DNA of 64,000 nucleotides, taken from contig NC_089981.1 in assembly GCF_036417845.1 (NCBI RefSeq), forward strand, positions 26,060,001 through 26,124,000, in the 5' to 3' direction. Position numbers and translations under genes: made by a program. Shown piece after piece: positions 63,086 through 64,000 of this stretch. The DNA is from Apteryx mantelli. Taxonomy: Eukaryota > Chordata > Aves > Apterygiformes > Apterygidae. Numbering within the stretch: the first letter of the stretch is position 1; the number at the start of each line of letters is the position of its first letter. The notes below the pieces were generated by a model. The model was given only the letters and a program-made list of their open reading frames with translations. It was not told where the DNA came from and did no database searches.

Positions 63086-64000
63086 CTAAGTGTATAAAAG
63101 CAGAAAAAAAGAGAAGTGAAATGACAATGTTTGCTTAGCTGCATGCTTTTTTTTTTTCTTTTAAACACCTTTCCTTCAGGATTGGAGTAGCTGTATCTGT
63201 TGCCACTAGAAACCTATTTTGGAATCCATTTTGATAACTCACAGTGACAACCGGTTTAGCAATGGCGACCAAATGGGAGTTTGTTTACACCACAGAAATA
63301 GAATATTGGTGTCAGTCCAGGAGTTATTTAGGGCTGAAAAGACTATGGCTGGTCAGCAGTGAAATGCAATGGCTTGCCTGTGCAAAGAATTCTCCATACA
63401 GTTTGGAATATATTCTTTCAAGTAATAACTTGATGTAAACAGTATTACAGTAGCACAGAATAGATGCACATTTTTAATTTTGTTTTTTATTGGTTTTATA
63501 TGTATGCACATCCCATTCCTTGTATCCCAGTTTCTTCATCTATAAAATGAGACTACTAATACTAACTTTGCTTGCAAAACATTTTGAACTTTACTGATTA
63601 AAAATCCTTTATACAAACTGAGCGCTGTTATTATTTCCTATTCCTTCCTAGCATTCCAAGTTAGATTTTTTGATTATTCCCATTGCAAGATATTTTCTGG
63701 ATAAAATAACCAAAAGTAAACTCAAAGCATGCACAGTACTGACTGAGAACTGAACCCAGCAAAGCTAATAAGCGTTTTCCTAATGTGAAACAAGTCACAG
63801 TGAAATAAAATTTTTAAGCTGCTGAGTCTATGGTCTGAGCACATAATATAGGTTAACATATTTGCTATAGCAAATAATATTAACAAAATGCTGACACTTT
63901 AAGCATTTAGTTCTGACGTTTTAAGAACAAAATTCTATCCACAAGTGTGTGAAAGCAGTTCCACTCCCTATATACTGCAGGACAGTATTTGGTCCTAAAA
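63086..64000. other. Upstream intron of the otogelin-family gene, right edge
   Basis: This is most likely intron sequence lying 5' of exon A. No exon with a usable acceptor and donor in the right phase was found. A donor-like GTGAGT near 63,240 on the minus strand is preceded by a stop in the matching frame. The MIR/L2-like fragment lies near the right end. Confidence 0.5.
63521..63645 (+). repeat. MIR/L2-like SINE 3' fragment
   Basis: The stretch CAGTTTCTTCATCTATAAAA, then repeated ACTA units, then AAAACATTTTGAACTTTA and a GTTATTATT end, follows the order of the 3' part of MIR/CORE-SINE elements with an L2-type tail (TTTCCCCATCTGTAAAATGGG ... CTTTGAGAT ... TATTATT). It is diverged and lacks the tRNA-derived head. 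Such elements are old and shared by amniotes. Confidence 0.7.

Noticed and set aside
63230..63290. Donor-like GTGAGT on the minus strand suggesting another otogelin exon
   Set aside because: The frame needed to join exon A meets a stop a few codons upstream and no acceptor is present.
1..64000. CRISPR arrays, rRNA, tRNA genes or bacterial-type operons
   Set aside because: No regular spacer-repeat array, no tRNA cloverleaf or rRNA core sequence was noticed, and the gene structure is eukaryotic.

Overview
This window is vertebrate nuclear DNA, most likely from a sauropsid (a bird or another reptile). The evidence is short coding exons separated by GT-AG introns, an old CR1-type LINE, a MIR/L2-like SINE tail, and a mosaic of AT-rich sequence and CpG-dense blocks. 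There is no bacterial-style gene packing. Almost all long open frames are chance frames in GC-rich or homopolymer-rich noncoding DNA.

One protein-coding gene is clear: the 3' end of an otogelin-family gene on the minus strand. Seven exons lie between 63,085 and 51,254. Their splice phases join into one continuous frame that ends in von Willebrand C-like cysteine motifs and a C-terminal cystine-knot domain. The 5' part of the gene lies beyond the right edge. I favour otogelin (OTOG) over otogelin-like (OTOGL), partly because the roughly 50 kb downstream holds no sign of PTPRQ, the gene that follows OTOGL in amniotes. In amniotes OTOG is followed by a long intergenic stretch and then MYOD1. If that order holds here, positions 1-51,000 would be the distal upstream region of MYOD1, which would lie just off the left edge. 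This is inference.

Layout from left to right: 1-4,250 is intergenic DNA with a TA/CA microsatellite. From 4,250 to 11,600 lies a diverged satellite-like block with a unit of about 320-350 bp. The right arm (9,280-11,600) is head-to-tail, and the left arm (best seen at 6,350-8,970) appears to run in the opposite orientation; both carry telomere-like TTAGGG-related words. From 11,600 to 21,750 is intergenic DNA containing a degraded CR1 at 15,130-16,190. From 21,860 to 44,300 is a series of CpG-dense blocks (about 22.2, 26.5, 32.5-36, 37.5, 39, 41.6 and 43.6 kb) separated by AT-rich stretches that look like candidate regulatory elements; I found no convincing exon in them. From 44,300 to 50,700 is AT-richer intergenic DNA. 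From 50,700 to 63,085 is the otogelin-family gene, including a 6.3 kb intron that holds three weak exon-like segments on the same strand. No gene was found at 63,086-64,000, which ends with a MIR/L2-like fragment.

The coding part has one role: a secreted, cysteine-rich component of the acellular membranes of the inner ear. The rest is best read as a gene desert with candidate regulatory DNA and old repeats.
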